This document shows positions 36,705 to 47,311 of a stretch of DNA of 64,000 nt, one piece after another. The position numbers and the translations under genes are program-made. Origin of the DNA: Pseudomonas sp. PSB18. GTDB lineage: Bacteria > Pseudomonadota > Gammaproteobacteria > Pseudomonadales > Pseudomonadaceae. The DNA is taken from positions 682,001 to 746,000 of the forward strand of contig NZ_NOIN01000002.1 in assembly GCF_014596565.1 (NCBI RefSeq). Reading direction: 5' to 3'. Each line of letters starts with the position of its first letter. The stretch's first letter is position 1. The notes under the pieces were generated by a model. It was given only the letters and a program-made list of their open reading frames with translations. It was not told the origin of the DNA and made no database searches.

Positions 36705-37730
36705 TTATGGATTGCGCACCTTGTCGAGCACCGCCAGTGAGCGCGAGGCATACAGCACCAGGCCGTAGCTGAGCTTGTCGTAGGTGCGGAACACCATCAG
36801 CAGGCCGGCCCGTTCGTCGGGGATCTTCACCGGTTCCCCGGTGACGCGGTCGCGTACGGTTTCACCGGTCTTCATCACCGCCAGCACATTGCCCTCGGCC
36901 AGCCCGTCGCGCCGGCCCTTGTTCAGGGTGACCACGTCCAGCGCGCCGATCTGGGTCACGCCCCGTGGCACGTCGAGGATCAGCCCGTTGATGTCCGTTT
37001 TCGGCGCGCTGGGCATGAATGTCGAGTTGATCGAGCGTTCTTCGCCGCTGAACAGCCGATCACCCAGGCGTACTTCCTGGGTGGTGCGTTGCAGGGTGAG
37101 GGTGGTGACGTCGCCTTCGGCGGCCACGACCTCGGCGCTGCCGATGTCGTCGGCGTTGATGCCCAGCAGTTCCTTGGTCTGCGGGTCGGTGTAGACCTTG
37201 CCCTGGCGGAAGATGCCATAGGCCGATTGGTCGGTGTCGAATGCGCCGCGAGCGAAGATCTGGTCCCCGGCGCCGCTGAGCACCCGTTCGGCATTGCCGG
37301 CGACGACGTAGGGCGCCTTGTTGAAGTTCGCCGCCGTGTCGACGATGCGGTTGCTCAGCAGGAAGCTGTTGATGGCTTGCAATGGGATGCTCGGGATGGC
37401 CTCGGCCACCGGCGAGCTGCGGATCCGCGGCGACAGCTTGATGGTGCCCCGGGAGGCGCCGCGATTGAGGGTCAGCCGTGGCTGGCCATTGACGTAGACC
37501 AGTGACAGGGTATCGCCGGGGTAAATCAGGTTCGGGTTCTCGATCTGCGGGTTGGCCTGCCAGAGTTCGGGCCATTTCCACGGTTCGCGCAGGTATTTGC
37601 CAGAAATGTCCCACAGCGTGTCGCCAGCGACCACGGTGTATTGCTGCGGGAAACCTTCCCGAAGTTGCACTTGCCCGTGCGCGATACCGGCCGAGGCCAG
37701 GAGCAGCAGGGCGAGTAGTGATTTCCTCAT
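36705..37730 (-). CDS. tsaP: LysM peptidoglycan-binding protein TsaP (type IV pilus secretin-associated)
   Basis: 341 residues, signal peptide 1-19 (ending IAHG). LysM domain at about 31-80 ([13 protein letters not shown]...[11 protein letters not shown]). The rest is a FlgT-like C-terminal region without catalytic motifs. Length and position between dprA and def equal P. aeruginosa TsaP, which binds peptidoglycan and surrounds the PilQ secretin. Divergent from def across 155 bases. Name rests on family plus synteny. Confidence 0.88.
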   Translation of the reverse strand: MRKSLLALLLLASAGIAHGQVQLREGFPQQYTVVAGDTLWDISGKYLREPWKWPELWQANPQIENPNLIYPGDTLSLVYVNGQPRLTLNRGASRGTIKLSPRIRSSPVAEAIPSIPLQAINSFLLSNRIVDTAANFNKAPYVVAGNAERVLSGAGDQIFARGAFDTDQSAYGIFRQGKVYTDPQTKELLGINADDIGSAEVVAAEGDVTTLTLQRTTQEVRLGDRLFSGEERSINSTFMPSAPKTDINGLILDVPRGVTQIGALDVVTLNKGRRDGLAEGNVLAVMKTGETVRDRVTGEPVKIPDERAGLLMVFRTYDKLSYGLVLYASRSLAVLDKVRNP

Positions 37731-37885
37731 GCGGTGAATCCCTTTATCATGTGCGTTCGCGTAAAACGCCAGAGCCCCCGTGGCTCGCTCCGTATCAAGA
37801 GCAACGTTTTACAACGGTAGCCTGCATCCCAATACACGCCAGGCCAGCCACCCGACTTTACCTCACACGTGCATTTATCAAGCTT

Positions 37886-38392
37886 ATGGCCATTTTGAAC
37901 ATTCTCGAATTTCCGGACCCGCGCCTGCGCACGATTGCCAAACCGGTGGCCGTAGTGGACGACGAAGTGCGTCAGTTGGTCGATGACATGTTTGAAACAA
38001 TGTATGAAGCGCCAGGCATCGGCCTCGCCGCGACCCAGGTCAACGTGCACAAGCGTATCGTCGTCATGGACCTCTCCGAAGACCGCAGCGAGCCACGGGT
38101 GTTCATCAACCCCGAGTTCGAAACCCTCACCGACGAGATGGACCAATACCAGGAAGGTTGCCTCTCGGTACCGGGCTTCTACGAGAACGTCGACCGTCCA
38201 CAGAAAGTCAGAATCAAGGCTTTGGACCGTGACGGCCAGCCATACGAACTGGTCGCCGAAGGGTTGCTGGCGGTGTGCATCCAGCATGAGTGTGACCACC
38301 TCAACGGCAAGTTGTTCGTGGATTACCTGTCGACCCTCAAGCGTGACCGGATCAAGAAGAAACTGGAAAAGATCCATCGCCAGAATGCTTGA
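37886..38392 (+). CDS. def: Peptide deformylase
   Basis: 168 residues from [16 protein letters not shown]; the frame is open far upstream but this is the universal start. All three PDF motifs are intact: GIGLAATQV (motif 1), EGCLSVPG (motif 2, Cys metal ligand) and QHECDHLNG (motif 3, two His ligands and Glu). Removes the formyl group from nascent proteins. Followed by a terminator and then fmt. Confidence 0.98.
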   Translation: MAILNILEFPDPRLRTIAKPVAVVDDEVRQLVDDMFETMYEAPGIGLAATQVNVHKRIVVMDLSEDRSEPRVFINPEFETLTDEMDQYQEGCLSVPGFYENVDRPQKVRIKALDRDGQPYELVAEGLLAVCIQHECDHLNGKLFVDYLSTLKRDRIKKKLEKIHRQNA

Positions 38393-38403
38393 TGCCCCCT
38401 TCA

Positions 38404-38429
38404 AAGGCTTGCCGCGGCAAGCCTTTTTT
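38404..38429 (+). terminator. Rho-independent terminator between def and fmt
   Basis: AAGGCTTGCCG-CGGCAAGCCTT is a perfect 22-base palindrome followed by TTTT. It should reduce read-through from def into fmt, so fmt may have its own promoter or rely on partial read-through. Confidence 0.88.
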
Positions 38430-38461
38430 CTTTATGCGACTGCTGTTGATTGAGAGCTTCC

Positions 38462-39421
38462 ATGACTGAGCCACTGCGCATCGTCTTTGCCGGCACTCCC
38501 GAGTTTGCCGCCGAACACCTCAAGGCCCTGCTGGCCAGCCCCCATGAAATCATCGCGGTCTACACCCAGCCGGACCGGCCGGCCGGCCGCGGGCAGAAAC
38601 TGATGCCCAGCCCGGTCAAGCAACTGGCCCTGGAAAACGGTTTGCAGGTGTTGCAGCCGCCGACCCTGCGTGATGGGCAAGCCCAGGCCGAACTGGCCGC
38701 GCTGAAGCCGGACCTGATGGTGGTGGTTGCCTATGGCCTGATCCTGCCCCAAGTGGTGCTGGACATCCCGCGCCTGGGCTGCATCAACAGTCACGCCTCG
38801 CTGCTGCCGCGCTGGCGCGGTGCGGCGCCGATCCAGCGCGCCGTGGAAGCGGGCGATGCCGAGAGCGGCGTGACCGTGATGCGCATGGAGGCGGGCCTGG
38901 ACACCGGGCCGATGCTGCTCAAGGTCGCCACCCCCATCAGCGCCGAAGACACCGGTGGCAGCTTGCACGACCGCCTCGCACTGATCGGCCCGCCGGCCGT
39001 GGTCGAGGCCATTGCCGGCCTGGCCGCCGGTACCCTGGAAGGCGAAGTGCAGGATGACAGCCTCGCCACCTACGCGCACAAATTGAACAAGGACGAGGCC
39101 CGCATCGACTGGAGCCGTCCGGCGGTCGAGCTGGAGCGGCTGGTCCGCGCCTTTAACCCGTGGCCGATCTGCCACAGCACCTTGAACGGCGAAGCGGTGA
39201 AGGTACTGGCCGCCCAGTGCGCCGAAGGGAAGGGCGCTCCGGGGCAGATCCTCGAAGCCAGCAAGGACGGCCTCGTCGTGGCCTGTGGCGAGCAGGCACT
39301 GTGCCTGACCCGTCTGCAACTGCCCGGCGGCAAGGCGTTGAACTTCAGCGATCTGTACAACAGTCGGCGGGAGAAATTTGCCGTCGGCAGCGTCCTCGGC
39401 CAAGCGGTGGAGGCTTCATGA
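38462..39421 (+). CDS. fmt: Methionyl-tRNA formyltransferase
   Basis: 319 residues from [17 protein letters not shown]. Formyltransferase domain with the folate-binding/catalytic signature [20 protein letters not shown] and the DTGPML segment; C-terminal OB-like tRNA domain. Formylates initiator Met-tRNA, the step before def. The stop overlaps the rsmB start by four bases (ATGA at 39418). Confidence 0.98.
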   Translation: MTEPLRIVFAGTPEFAAEHLKALLASPHEIIAVYTQPDRPAGRGQKLMPSPVKQLALENGLQVLQPPTLRDGQAQAELAALKPDLMVVVAYGLILPQVVLDIPRLGCINSHASLLPRWRGAAPIQRAVEAGDAESGVTVMRMEAGLDTGPMLLKVATPISAEDTGGSLHDRLALIGPPAVVEAIAGLAAGTLEGEVQDDSLATYAHKLNKDEARIDWSRPAVELERLVRAFNPWPICHSTLNGEAVKVLAAQCAEGKGAPGQILEASKDGLVVACGEQALCLTRLQLPGGKALNFSDLYNSRREKFAVGSVLGQAVEAS

Positions 39422-40728
39422 ACCCGCGTCTGGCCGCCGCCAAGGCGCTTGCCGCCGTGCTCAGCGGCAAAGCGTCGCTCAACAGTTCCTTGCCGACCCA
39501 GTTGGACAAGGTCGAGGACCGTGATCGCGGTTTCACCCAGGACCTGGCGTTCGGCACTGCTCGCTGGCAGCCTCGGCTGTCGGCGCTTGCGGCCAAGCTG
39601 TTGCAGAAACCATTCAAGGCCGCCGACGCCGACGTCGAAGCGCTGCTGTTGGTGGGACTTTACCAATTGCTCTACACCCGTGTGCCCGCCCACGCCGCCA
39701 TCGGCGAAACCGTGGGCTGCGCCGACAAACTGAAGAAACCCTGGGCCAAGGCCTTGCTCAATGCCGTGTTGCGCCGCGCCCAACGGGAAAGCGAAAGCCT
39801 GCTGGCCGAACTGGAGCATGACCCGGTGGTACGCACTGCTCATCCGCGCTGGTTGCAGAAAGCCTTGAAGGCGTTCTGGCCCGAGCAATGGGAAGCCATC
39901 TGCGCGGCCAACAATGCCCATCCGCCGATGATCCTGCGGGTCAACCGTCGCCACCATAGCCGCGATGCCTACCTGACCTTGTTGGGCGAGGCCGGCATTC
40001 CGGCCCGGCCATGCGTGTACAGTCGCGACGGCATCCTGCTGGAAACCCCAGGCGATGTGCGCGCCCTGCCGGGCTTCGCCGACGGCTGGATCAGCGTCCA
40101 GGACGAAGCCGCGCAACTGGCCGCCGACCTGCTGGAGCTGGCGCCCGGGCAGCGGGTGCTGGACGCCTGCTGCGCGCCGGGGGGCAAGACCTGCCACATT
40201 CTCGAAGCCGAGCCGAAGCTGGCCAGCGTAGTGGCGGTGGACCTGGAAGCCAAGCGCCTGGTGCGGGTGCAGGAAAACCTCGAGCGCCTGGGCCTGGACG
40301 CCGAGCTGATCGCCGCCGACGGTCGCGACACCGCGGCCTGGTGGGACGGCAAGCCGTTCCAGCGCATCCTGCTGGACGCGCCGTGCTCGGCCACTGGCGT
40401 GATCCGTCGTCACCCGGACATCAAGCTCACCCGCCAACCGGACGACATCGCTGCCTTGGCACTGCTCCAAGGCGAGCTGCTCGACGCCCTGTGGCAGACC
40501 CTCGACGTCGGCGGCATCCTGCTCTATGCCACCTGTTCGACCTTGCCGACCGAGAACACTGAGGTGATCGAAGCCTTCCTCGCCCGCACCCCCGGTGCCC
40601 GGGAACTGGACATCGCCACCCAGGCCGGCCTGAAACAGCCCCACGGGCGCCAGTTGCTGGCCCAGGAGGGCGGGCACGACGGGTTCTACTACGCCAAGCT
40701 GATCAAGATCGCCGCCGCACGCGGTTAA
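39418..40728 (+). CDS. rsmB: 16S rRNA (cytosine-967-C5)-methyltransferase
   Basis: 436 residues from [15 protein letters not shown]; the annotated start is set by the ATGA overlap with fmt. N-terminal NusB-like RNA-binding domain (about 1-135), then a SAM methyltransferase domain with [15 protein letters not shown] (motif I), [17 protein letters not shown] (motif IV) and the catalytic cysteine in [11 protein letters not shown] (motif VI). Third gene of the fmt-rsmB-trkA unit. Confidence 0.97.
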   Translation: MNPRLAAAKALAAVLSGKASLNSSLPTQLDKVEDRDRGFTQDLAFGTARWQPRLSALAAKLLQKPFKAADADVEALLLVGLYQLLYTRVPAHAAIGETVGCADKLKKPWAKALLNAVLRRAQRESESLLAELEHDPVVRTAHPRWLQKALKAFWPEQWEAICAANNAHPPMILRVNRRHHSRDAYLTLLGEAGIPARPCVYSRDGILLETPGDVRALPGFADGWISVQDEAAQLAADLLELAPGQRVLDACCAPGGKTCHILEAEPKLASVVAVDLEAKRLVRVQENLERLGLDAELIAADGRDTAAWWDGKPFQRILLDAPCSATGVIRRHPDIKLTRQPDDIAALALLQGELLDALWQTLDVGGILLYATCSTLPTENTEVIEAFLARTPGARELDIATQAGLKQPHGRQLLAQEGGHDGFYYAKLIKIAAARG

Positions 40729-40752
40729 GACCGATTCGATAGGAGTGAACGG

Positions 40753-42126
40753 ATGAAAATCATCATCCTCGGCGCAGGACAGGTCGGCGGTTCGCTGGCG
40801 GAGCATCTGGCCAGCGAGGCCAACGACATCACCGTGGTCGACACTGACGGCGAACGCCTGCGCGACCTCGGTGACCGTCTCGACATCCGTACCGTGCAAG
40901 GACGCGGTTCCCTGCCGACCGTGCTGCGCCAAGCCGGCGCCGACGATGCCGACATGCTGGTGGCGGTCACCAACAGCGACGAAACCAACATGGTCGCCTG
41001 CCAGGTCGCCCACACCCTGTTCCACACCCCGACCAAGATCGCCCGGGTGCGGGAAGCGGCCTACCTGACCCGCGCCGACCTGTTCGATAACGAAGCGATT
41101 CCGGTGGACGTGCTGATCAGCCCCGAGCAGGTGGTGACCAACTACATCAAGCGCCTGATCGAGCATCCGGGCGCCTTGCAGGTGATCGACTTTGCCGAAG
41201 GCAAGGCGCAACTGGTGGCGGTCAAGGCTTACTACGGCGGGCCGTTGGTGGGGCAGCAACTGCGTCAGCTACGCGAGCACATGCCGAACGTGGAGATGCG
41301 GGTCGCGGCGATCTTCCGCCGTGACCGACCGATCCTGCCCCAGGGCGATACGGTGATCGAGGCGGACGACGAGGTGTTCTTCATCGCCGCCAAGGCGAAT
41401 ATTCGTGCGGTGATGAGCGAGATGCGCCGTCTCGACGAGAACTACAAGCGCATCGTCATCGCCGGTGGCGGGCAGATCGGCGAACGCCTGGCCGAAGCCA
41501 TCGAAAGCCGCTACCAGGTGAAGATCATCGAGATGAACCCGGCCCGCTGCCGCTACCTCTCGGACACCCTCGACAGCACTGTGGTGCTGCAGGGCAGTGC
41601 TTCGGACCGCGACCTGCTGCTGGAAGAGAACATCGCCGACGCCGACATCTTCCTGGCCCTGACCAACGACGACGAAGCCAACATCATGTCGTCGCTACTG
41701 GCCAAGCGCCTGGGGGCGCGGAAAGTGATGACCATCATCAACAACCCGGCCTACGTCGACCTGATTCAGGGCGGTGACATCGACATCGCCATCAGCCCGC
41801 AACTGGCAACCATCGGCACCTTGCTGGCCCACGTGCGCCGCGGCGACATCGTCAGCGTGCACTCCCTGCGCCGTGGCGCGGCCGAAGCCATCGAGGCCAT
41901 TGCCCACGGCGATGCCAAGTCCAGCAAAGTGATCGGCCGAGCCATCCGCGACATCGGCTTGCCGCCGGGCACCACCATCGGCGCGATCATCCGCGACGAA
42001 GAAGTGCTGATCGCCCATGACGACACCATGATCCAGACGGGCGACCATGTGATCCTGTTCCTGGTGGACAAGAAGCACATTCGCGATGTCGAGAAGCTGT
42101 TCCATGTGGGGTTGAGCTTCTTCTGA
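40753..42126 (+). CDS. trkA: Trk system K+ uptake regulatory protein TrkA
   Basis: 457 residues. Duplicated RCK plan: two Rossmann NAD-binding domains ([17 protein letters not shown] at residue 3; [17 protein letters not shown] at about 235), each followed by a TrkA_C domain. Peripheral subunit that gates the TrkG/H potassium channel according to NAD(H)/ATP. RBS AGGAG at 40741-40745; 24 bases after rsmB, so probably the same operon. Confidence 0.97.
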   Translation: MKIIILGAGQVGGSLAEHLASEANDITVVDTDGERLRDLGDRLDIRTVQGRGSLPTVLRQAGADDADMLVAVTNSDETNMVACQVAHTLFHTPTKIARVREAAYLTRADLFDNEAIPVDVLISPEQVVTNYIKRLIEHPGALQVIDFAEGKAQLVAVKAYYGGPLVGQQLRQLREHMPNVEMRVAAIFRRDRPILPQGDTVIEADDEVFFIAAKANIRAVMSEMRRLDENYKRIVIAGGGQIGERLAEAIESRYQVKIIEMNPARCRYLSDTLDSTVVLQGSASDRDLLLEENIADADIFLALTNDDEANIMSSLLAKRLGARKVMTIINNPAYVDLIQGGDIDIAISPQLATIGTLLAHVRRGDIVSVHSLRRGAAEAIEAIAHGDAKSSKVIGRAIRDIGLPPGTTIGAIIRDEEVLIAHDDTMIQTGDHVILFLVDKKHIRDVEKLFHVGLSFF

Positions 42127-42139
42127 CCCTGGATGTGCC

Positions 42140-42250
42140 GATCGTTCCCACGCTCCGCGTGGGAATGCCTCAACGGACGCTCCGCGTTCGGCGCTTGAGG
42201 GGACGCAAAGCGTCCCTGGCTGCATTCCCACGCAGAGCGTGGGAACGATC
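42140..42250. repeat. Large palindromic repeat, family C (GATCGTTCCCACGC...)
   Basis: Arms GATCGTTCCCACGCTC...GTGGGAATGC at 42140-42168 and the inverted form at 42222-42250; the middle holds a second dyad built of GGACGCTCCGCG / GGGGACGCAAAGCGTCCC. Different in sequence from families A and B. Confidence 0.85.
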
Positions 42251-42276
42251 CTGACCCAACCAACAAGGAAGCCCCC

Positions 42277-42588
42277 ATGCTCGAATCCCTGGAAAAAATG
42301 CTCGCCAAGGGTGTGGATAACCCACTGCTGCGCTTCGGCCTGGGCAAGGGCTATCTTGACCTCAACGAATTCCCCCGCGCCGCCGAGCACCTGCAACGCT
42401 GCGTCGAGCTCGACCCCAAATATTCGGCTGCCTGGAAACTGTTGGGCAAGGCTCACCAGGGCCAGGGCGACTTAGCGGCCGCGCGTCGTGCCTGGGAACA
42501 AGGCCTGGAAGCCGCCCGCGCCCATGGCGACAAACAGGCCGAAAAGGAAATGACGGTGTTTCTCAAGAAACTGGACCGCCATTCCTGA
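42277..42588 (+). CDS. Small TPR protein
   Basis: 103 residues with about two and a half tetratricopeptide repeats: LRFGLGKGYLDLNEFPRAAE, LQRCVELDPKYSAAWKLLGKAH and GDLAAARRAWEQGLEAAR. No signal peptide. Probably an adaptor for protein-protein contacts. RBS AAGGAAG at 42264-42270. It is downstream of trkA with a family C repeat between; the same order with a small conserved gene is seen in P. aeruginosa. Partner unknown. Confidence 0.85.
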   Translation: MLESLEKMLAKGVDNPLLRFGLGKGYLDLNEFPRAAEHLQRCVELDPKYSAAWKLLGKAHQGQGDLAAARRAWEQGLEAARAHGDKQAEKEMTVFLKKLDRHS

Positions 42589-42605
42589 TACACCCCACAA
42601 CGCCT

Positions 42606-42767
42606 TCAAAGGCCAACCGCCCGCGGCGAGGGCGTTTTCTTCAGCGGTGTGAGCTGGTAGCAGAGGCCGCTGTTGCCTCGGTTGTGCTCACCGGCGGCAT
42701 TGGCGTGGGCAGCCATGCCGCCCAATGCGAGGGCAAAAGCGGTCAGGTAGGTCTTGAGCTTCTTCAT
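42606..42767 (-). CDS. Small secreted peptide, 53 residues, unrecognised
   Basis: ATG at 42767 is preceded by ACAGGAG with eight-base spacing. The product begins with a textbook signal peptide (MKKLKTYLTAFALALGGMAA, cleavage after HANA at about residue 24) and leaves a mature peptide of about 29 residues with one Cys and a basic C-terminus. It is below the size cut-off of common gene finders. It lies 50 bases downstream of the DUF2790 gene on the same strand and shares its small-secreted-protein character. The 3' end overlaps the terminator of the TPR gene. Function unknown. Confidence 0.65.
   Translation of the reverse strand: MKKLKTYLTAFALALGGMAAHANAAGEHNRGNSGLCYQLTPLKKTPSPRAVGL
42619..42638 (+). 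terminator. Short terminator hairpin of the TPR gene
   Basis: CGCCC-GCGGCGA-GGGCG followed by TTTTC, 31 bases after the TPR stop. The stem is only five base pairs, so strength is uncertain. Confidence 0.55.
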
Positions 42768-42817
42768 AGTGACTCCTGTTTGCACGATGATTACGGCTTT
42801 AATGAGGGCCGTGAAGC

Positions 42818-43084
42818 TCAGCTCCCTTCGTTGTTGCAGGTGTCTGCCTGCTTGAGGTACGTCAGGGACCGCTGCTCACCCATCGAATCGAGGTAGTTGA
42901 TCTGCGCATTCACCAAGCCGCAGGTCTGGCCGCCGTCCTCAGTCAGCGAGACCACTCGCTTGATGTCCAGGTGGGTGCCGTAGGTGTAGGTCTCGCTGGC
43001 GGCTTTGTCCTGGGCCAAGGCGGGTAATGCGGCGGCGCTCAGGGCAGTGATCAGGCAGGCGGTAGCGATGGTTTTCAGTTTCAT
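42818..43084 (-). CDS. DUF2790 small secreted protein
   Basis: 88 residues, signal peptide 1-24 (ending ALPALA). Mature part matches DUF2790: YTYGTHLDIKRVVSLTEDGG, a CGLVNAQINYLDSMG segment and a C-terminal cysteine (DTCNNEG), suggesting one disulfide. DUF2790 proteins are abundant in Pseudomonas and often lie beside metal- or stress-responsive two-component systems. It diverges from the regulator gene at 43370 across a 285-base region with a 10-bp-spaced direct repeat, so control by that system is likely. Confidence 0.88.
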   Translation of the reverse strand: MKLKTIATACLITALSAAALPALAQDKAASETYTYGTHLDIKRVVSLTEDGGQTCGLVNAQINYLDSMGEQRSLTYLKQADTCNNEGS

Positions 43085-43224
43085 GGTCGTTTTCCTTCAA
43101 TGAGTTCGATGGTTTCATCGAGGCGATTCATGTTGTCTCGATGGAGCTCATTAAAGGCCGCTGAGGTATCTCGGCTGTGTCGAGAAACACCTCGGTTGGA
43201 TGCGTTACGTATCTGAGGTGGGTT

Positions 43225-43242
43225 GCGATACAGAGCGATACA
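43225..43242. promoter_or_regulatory. Direct repeat with 10-bp period, candidate OmpR-type site
   Basis: GCGATACA occurs at 43225-43232 and 43235-43242, one helical turn apart, in the divergent promoter region. This spacing is typical of paired half-sites bound by OmpR-family regulators such as the one encoded at 43370. Prediction. Confidence 0.5.
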
Positions 43243-43369
43243 ATCGCTGCTGTTTTGGTTGGGCTCTGGCTTAATCTCGGGCTGGAAAAGCAGAACCGCG
43301 CTGCCCTGCCAACCGGCACCGGGCATCGCCACACTGCGCACTCGATGCGCGCATTTCGGAGAGCAGGGC

Positions 43370-44110
43370 ATGGAACATGTCGATCACGTATTGATCGTGG
43401 ATGATGATCGCGAGATCAGGGAGCTGGTCGGCAACTACCTGAAGAAGAATGGTCTGCGCACCACCGTGGTCGCAGATGGTCGGCAGATGCGGGCCTTTCT
43501 CGAAACCAACCAGGTGGACCTGATCGTGCTCGACATCATGATGCCGGGGGATGACGGGCTGCTGCTGTGCCGCGAACTGCGCGCGGGCAAGCATAAGGCG
43601 ACCCCTGTGCTGATGCTGACGGCTCGCAGCGACGAGACCGACCGCATCATTGGCCTGGAAATGGGGGCTGACGACTACCTGGCCAAACCCTTCGCCGCCC
43701 GGGAACTGCTCGCGCGTATCAATGCCGTGCTGCGGCGTACCCGCATGCTGCCGCCCAACTTCGTCGTCACCGAAAGCGGCCGCTTGCTCAAGTTCGGCCG
43801 GTGGCGCCTCGACACCACCGCTCGCCATCTGCTCGATGAAGACGACACCCTCGTCTCGCTGAGCGGCGCCGAATACAGGTTGCTGCGGGTGTTCCTCGAT
43901 CATCCCCAGCGGGTGTTGAGTCGCGACCAGTTGCTCAACCTGACCCAGGGCCGTGACGCGGACATCTTCGACCGCTCCATCGACCTGCTGGTCAGCCGCG
44001 TGCGTCAGCGCTTGCTGGATGATGCACGGGAACCGCTCTACTTGAAGACGGTGCGCAATGAAGGCTACGTCTTTACCTTCGCCGTCGAGATGCTCGAGGA
44101 GCAGGCATGA
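43370..44110 (+). CDS. OmpR-family response regulator
   Basis: 246 residues from MEHVDHVLIVDDD; GGAGAGCAGGG lies just before the ATG at 43370, and the longer open frame is non-homologous. Receiver with DDD acidic pocket, phosphoacceptor in LIVLDIMMPGDDG (Asp near residue 56) and Lys in YLAKPF; C-terminal winged-helix Trans_reg_C domain with LSGAEYRLLRVFLDH and RSIDLLVSRVRQRL. The stop overlaps the kinase start (ATGA), so the pair is translationally coupled. Likely regulates the divergent DUF2790 and small-peptide genes. Signal unknown. Confidence 0.94.
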   Translation: MEHVDHVLIVDDDREIRELVGNYLKKNGLRTTVVADGRQMRAFLETNQVDLIVLDIMMPGDDGLLLCRELRAGKHKATPVLMLTARSDETDRIIGLEMGADDYLAKPFAARELLARINAVLRRTRMLPPNFVVTESGRLLKFGRWRLDTTARHLLDEDDTLVSLSGAEYRLLRVFLDHPQRVLSRDQLLNLTQGRDADIFDRSIDLLVSRVRQRLLDDAREPLYLKTVRNEGYVFTFAVEMLEEQA

Positions 44111-45420
44111 AGCTCGCGTTGCAATGGCCCCGCACGCTGGCCTCGCGATTGTGGCTGGTGTTCCTGGTCGGTCTGATACTTGCCCAGTCCCTGACGTTCG
44201 CAGCCCAGTACTACGAACGCTACCAAAGCACCAAGACCGCCATGCTGGGCAACTTCGAACACGACACGGCGACTTCCATCGCCATCCTCGACCGTTTGCC
44301 TGCCGACGAGCGCCTGGCGTGGACCAAGCGTCTGCAGCGGCGCAACTACGACTACCTGCTGCGCGAACATGACCCTGGCATTCCGCTGGCCTCGAACGAT
44401 CTCGCGGCGACGGCGGCGCAATCACTTCAGGTCTCGCTGGGCAGCAACTATGACCTGACCTTTGTCCAGATCCCGGGGCCGCAGCAGCATTTCCAGGCCC
44501 AGGTGCGACTGGCTGACGGCAGCCCGGTCACCATCGACGTGCGCCCCTCGGTCAAGCCGTTGTCGCCCTGGTTGCCCTTTGTGCTGTTGGGTCAGTTGGT
44601 GTTGCTGATCGGCTGCACCTGGCTGGCCGTGCGGATCGCGATACGCCCACTCAGTCGCCTGGCCGAAGCCGTGGAGAACCTCGACCCGAACGCGCACCCC
44701 GTGCAGCTGGATGAAAGCGGCCCACGTGAAGTGGCCTACGCTGCCCGGGCCTTCAACAGCATGCAGGCGCGAATCGCCGCTTACCTGAAAGAACGCATGC
44801 AACTGCTGGCGGCCATTTCCCATGACTTGCAGACGCCCATCACGCGGATGAAGCTGCGCGCCGAGTTCATGGACGACTCGCTGGAGAAAGACAAACTGGG
44901 CAACGACCTGAACGAAATCGAGCACCTGGTGCGTGAAGGTGTCGCCTATGCCCGCAGCGTCCATGGGGCGACCGAGGCCAGTTGCCGCATCAGCCTGGAC
45001 TCCTTTCTCGACAGCCTGGTATGCGACTACCAGGACACCGGCCGGGAGGTCAGCCTGCGCGGCAATAACGGTGCGGTCATCGAGACACGGCCCCATGCGC
45101 TGCGTCGGATCCTGGTGAATCTGGTGGATAACGCGCTGAAGTACGCCGGCACCGCCGAAGTGGAGATCAGCGGCGACGCGAGCACGGGCGTTTCGATCAG
45201 TGTGCTCGACCGAGGCCCGGGCATTCCCGAGGAGGTCCTGGCCGAGGTGGTCAAGCCGTTCTATCGAGTGGAAAGCTCACGCAACCGCAGCACCGGCGGC
45301 ACCGGCCTGGGCCTGGCCATCGCCCAGCAGTTGACTGCCGCAATTGGTGGGTCACTGAGCGTGCGCAACCGCGACGGCGGCGGTCTTTGCGTGACCCTCG
45401 ACTTCGGCCTCAATCGGTAG
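44107..45420 (+). CDS. Membrane sensor histidine kinase
   Basis: 437 residues. Membrane segment about 14-35, periplasmic domain of ~115 residues, second segment about 157-180, HAMP, HisKA with AISHDLQTPITRMKLR (phosphorylated His), then HATPase with NLVDNALKYAG, LDRGPGIP and GGTGLGLAIAQ. Complete and expected to be active. Cognate to the regulator just upstream. The periplasmic domain has no obvious metal motif, so the stimulus is open. Confidence 0.94.
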   Translation: MKLALQWPRTLASRLWLVFLVGLILAQSLTFAAQYYERYQSTKTAMLGNFEHDTATSIAILDRLPADERLAWTKRLQRRNYDYLLREHDPGIPLASNDLAATAAQSLQVSLGSNYDLTFVQIPGPQQHFQAQVRLADGSPVTIDVRPSVKPLSPWLPFVLLGQLVLLIGCTWLAVRIAIRPLSRLAEAVENLDPNAHPVQLDESGPREVAYAARAFNSMQARIAAYLKERMQLLAAISHDLQTPITRMKLRAEFMDDSLEKDKLGNDLNEIEHLVREGVAYARSVHGATEASCRISLDSFLDSLVCDYQDTGREVSLRGNNGAVIETRPHALRRILVNLVDNALKYAGTAEVEISGDASTGVSISVLDRGPGIPEEVLAEVVKPFYRVESSRNRSTGGTGLGLAIAQQLTAAIGGSLSVRNRDGGGLCVTLDFGLNR

Positions 45421-45633
45421 ACCATGCTGGCTGCACAGGAAGTGCAGCCGCTACCGGCGGGATGCATAGACGTGCATTTGTAAGCCATTGTATCTAGCGT
45501 ATTCGCGTACTCAAAAGAACGTATAACCGCCGGTTGTCGAACATAGGCGGTATACATCCCCTTGCAAGAATTCTCCCCATCGAATCGCCATCGGCCTCCC
45601 TGAATGGCGAACCTTACGACAGGAGATCTTGCC

Positions 45634-46281
45634 ATGAATAACCCATCCTACCGCCCCCAGGGCTGGCAGCTGTTCGGCCTGATCGGTGCGCTGGTGGTGG
45701 CGATGAGCATCACGGCGGTCGCTGTCCAACCCGACCTGGTCGAGGGACTGCGCAGCGCCATCCGCGCCACCGCCCGTTCCTCCTTCGCATTGTTCCTGAT
45801 CGCATTCACCGCATCGGCTTTCGCCGTACTGGTGCCTTCGCCGCTCGCCAAGGCACTGGTTCGGGAACGGCGTTTCATCGGCCTTGCCTTTGCCTTCTCG
45901 CACCTGGTGCACGCCGTGCTGATCTACGCCTACGGGCAGCTCAACACCGAGTTCTGGCCGGCCCGCACCGTGGCAAACAACATCCCGGGCGGGACCGCCT
46001 ACACCTTCATCGTGCTGATGGCGCTGACCTCATTCAAAGCGCCTGCCCGGCTGCTGGGGCCCAAGGCTTGGAAGACCTTGCATGTCACTGGCATGTGGGT
46101 CATCGCCGCCGTATTCGCCCTCTCCAACTTCAAGCGCATCCCGATGAGTGACTGGTACGTGCTGCCCTTCGGCATCACCTGCGCCGCCGTGGCGATCCGC
46201 CTGGTCGGCAAGCTGGCCATCGCCAACAAACGCAGCCAAGCCAGGCAGGCATCGATACGCCGGGCGGCGGTGATCTCCTGA
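45634..46281 (+). CDS. Ferric-reductase-like transmembrane protein
   Basis: 215 residues from ATG 45634 with ACAGGAG eight bases before. Five to six membrane segments with conserved histidines in [16 protein letters not shown] and [13 protein letters not shown], the pattern by which ferric-reductase-like (MsrQ/YedZ-type) proteins bind b-haems. It may pass electrons across the membrane to a periplasmic partner; no MsrP-like gene is adjacent. A 213-base gap separates it from the kinase gene. Assignment is by membrane/His pattern, moderate. Confidence 0.7.
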   Translation: MNNPSYRPQGWQLFGLIGALVVAMSITAVAVQPDLVEGLRSAIRATARSSFALFLIAFTASAFAVLVPSPLAKALVRERRFIGLAFAFSHLVHAVLIYAYGQLNTEFWPARTVANNIPGGTAYTFIVLMALTSFKAPARLLGPKAWKTLHVTGMWVIAAVFALSNFKRIPMSDWYVLPFGITCAAVAIRLVGKLAIANKRSQARQASIRRAAVIS

Positions 46282-46379
46282 GCTCGCAGCCAGCAAAGCT
46301 GGCCTTCTCAGACACGACATATTTCTCCAATACATTTCAGAGGCCGTCATCCCGACTGCCTAAAACAAGGAAGCAAAAA

Positions 46380-47237
46380 ATGAGCACCAGCACCCCTACC
46401 CAGAACGGCAGCTATATCACCACCCAGGACGGCGTACAGCTCTACTACAAGGACTGGGGCCCGAAGGATGGACAAGTCGTCACCTTCAGCCATGGCTGGC
46501 CGCTGAATTCGGATAGCTGGGAATCACAGATGCTGTTCCTGGCTGACCAAGGCTACCGGGTGATCGCCCACGACCGCCGCGGCCATGGCCGCTCCAGCCA
46601 GCCGTGGGAAGGCAACGACATGGATCACTACGCCGATGACCTGGCCGCTGTGATCAACGCCCTGGATCTCAAAGACGTCACCCTGGTGGGCTTCTCCACC
46701 GGTGGCGGCGAAATCACCCGCTACATCGGTCGCCACGGTACCGCTCGGGTGAAGAAGGCCGCATTGATCAGCGCCGTGCCACCAATGATGCTCAAGACCG
46801 CAGACTACCCGGGCGGCCTGCCGATCGAAGTGTTCGACGGCCTGCGCCAGGCCTCGCTGGACAACCGCTCGCAGCTGTATCGCGACATCGCCTCGGGCCC
46901 GTTCTTCGGCTTCAACCGCGACGGGGCGAAGGTCTCTCAGGGGCTGATCGATTCGTTCTGGGTGCAGGGCATGCAAGCGGGCCACAAGAACACCTACGAC
47001 TGCATCGCGGCGTTCTCGGCGACGGACTTCCGCGCCGACCTGGCCAAGTTCGACGTGCCGACCCTGATCGTGCATGGCGACGACGACCAGATCGTCCCGA
47101 TTGACGCCTCCGCCCATGCCGCCGCCAGGCTGGTACGCAACGCCGAGCTGATCGTCTACCCGGGTGCGCCCCACGGCCTGACCGACACCCACAAGGATCG
47201 CCTGAATCAGGACCTGTTGAACTTCCTGGGTCAGTAA
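46380..47237 (+). CDS. Alpha/beta hydrolase, non-haem chloroperoxidase/arylesterase type
   Basis: 285 residues, no signal peptide. Oxyanion segment [22 protein letters not shown], nucleophile elbow GFSTGGGE (Ser about residue 105), acid HGDDDQIVP and His in [12 protein letters not shown] make a full triad. The subfamily (cofactor-free haloperoxidases) hydrolyses esters and can form peracids that halogenate. RBS AAGGAAG lies at 46366-46372. The next gene, 74 bases on, is a second, exported alpha/beta hydrolase. Confidence 0.92.
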   Translation: MSTSTPTQNGSYITTQDGVQLYYKDWGPKDGQVVTFSHGWPLNSDSWESQMLFLADQGYRVIAHDRRGHGRSSQPWEGNDMDHYADDLAAVINALDLKDVTLVGFSTGGGEITRYIGRHGTARVKKAALISAVPPMMLKTADYPGGLPIEVFDGLRQASLDNRSQLYRDIASGPFFGFNRDGAKVSQGLIDSFWVQGMQAGHKNTYDCIAAFSATDFRADLAKFDVPTLIVHGDDDQIVPIDASAHAAARLVRNAELIVYPGAPHGLTDTHKDRLNQDLLNFLGQ

Positions 47238-47311
47238 ACCGATTGCCCCGCTCATGTGCCGCCCAGGGCCGCACATGAGCACCGCCTACCCATAAATGAA
47301 AAGGAATGATC

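Noticed and set aside
39070..41259. Long open frame on the minus strand opposite fmt, rsmB and trkA
   Set aside because: It is the antisense shadow of three well-supported genes in GC-rich DNA; no RBS, no domain.
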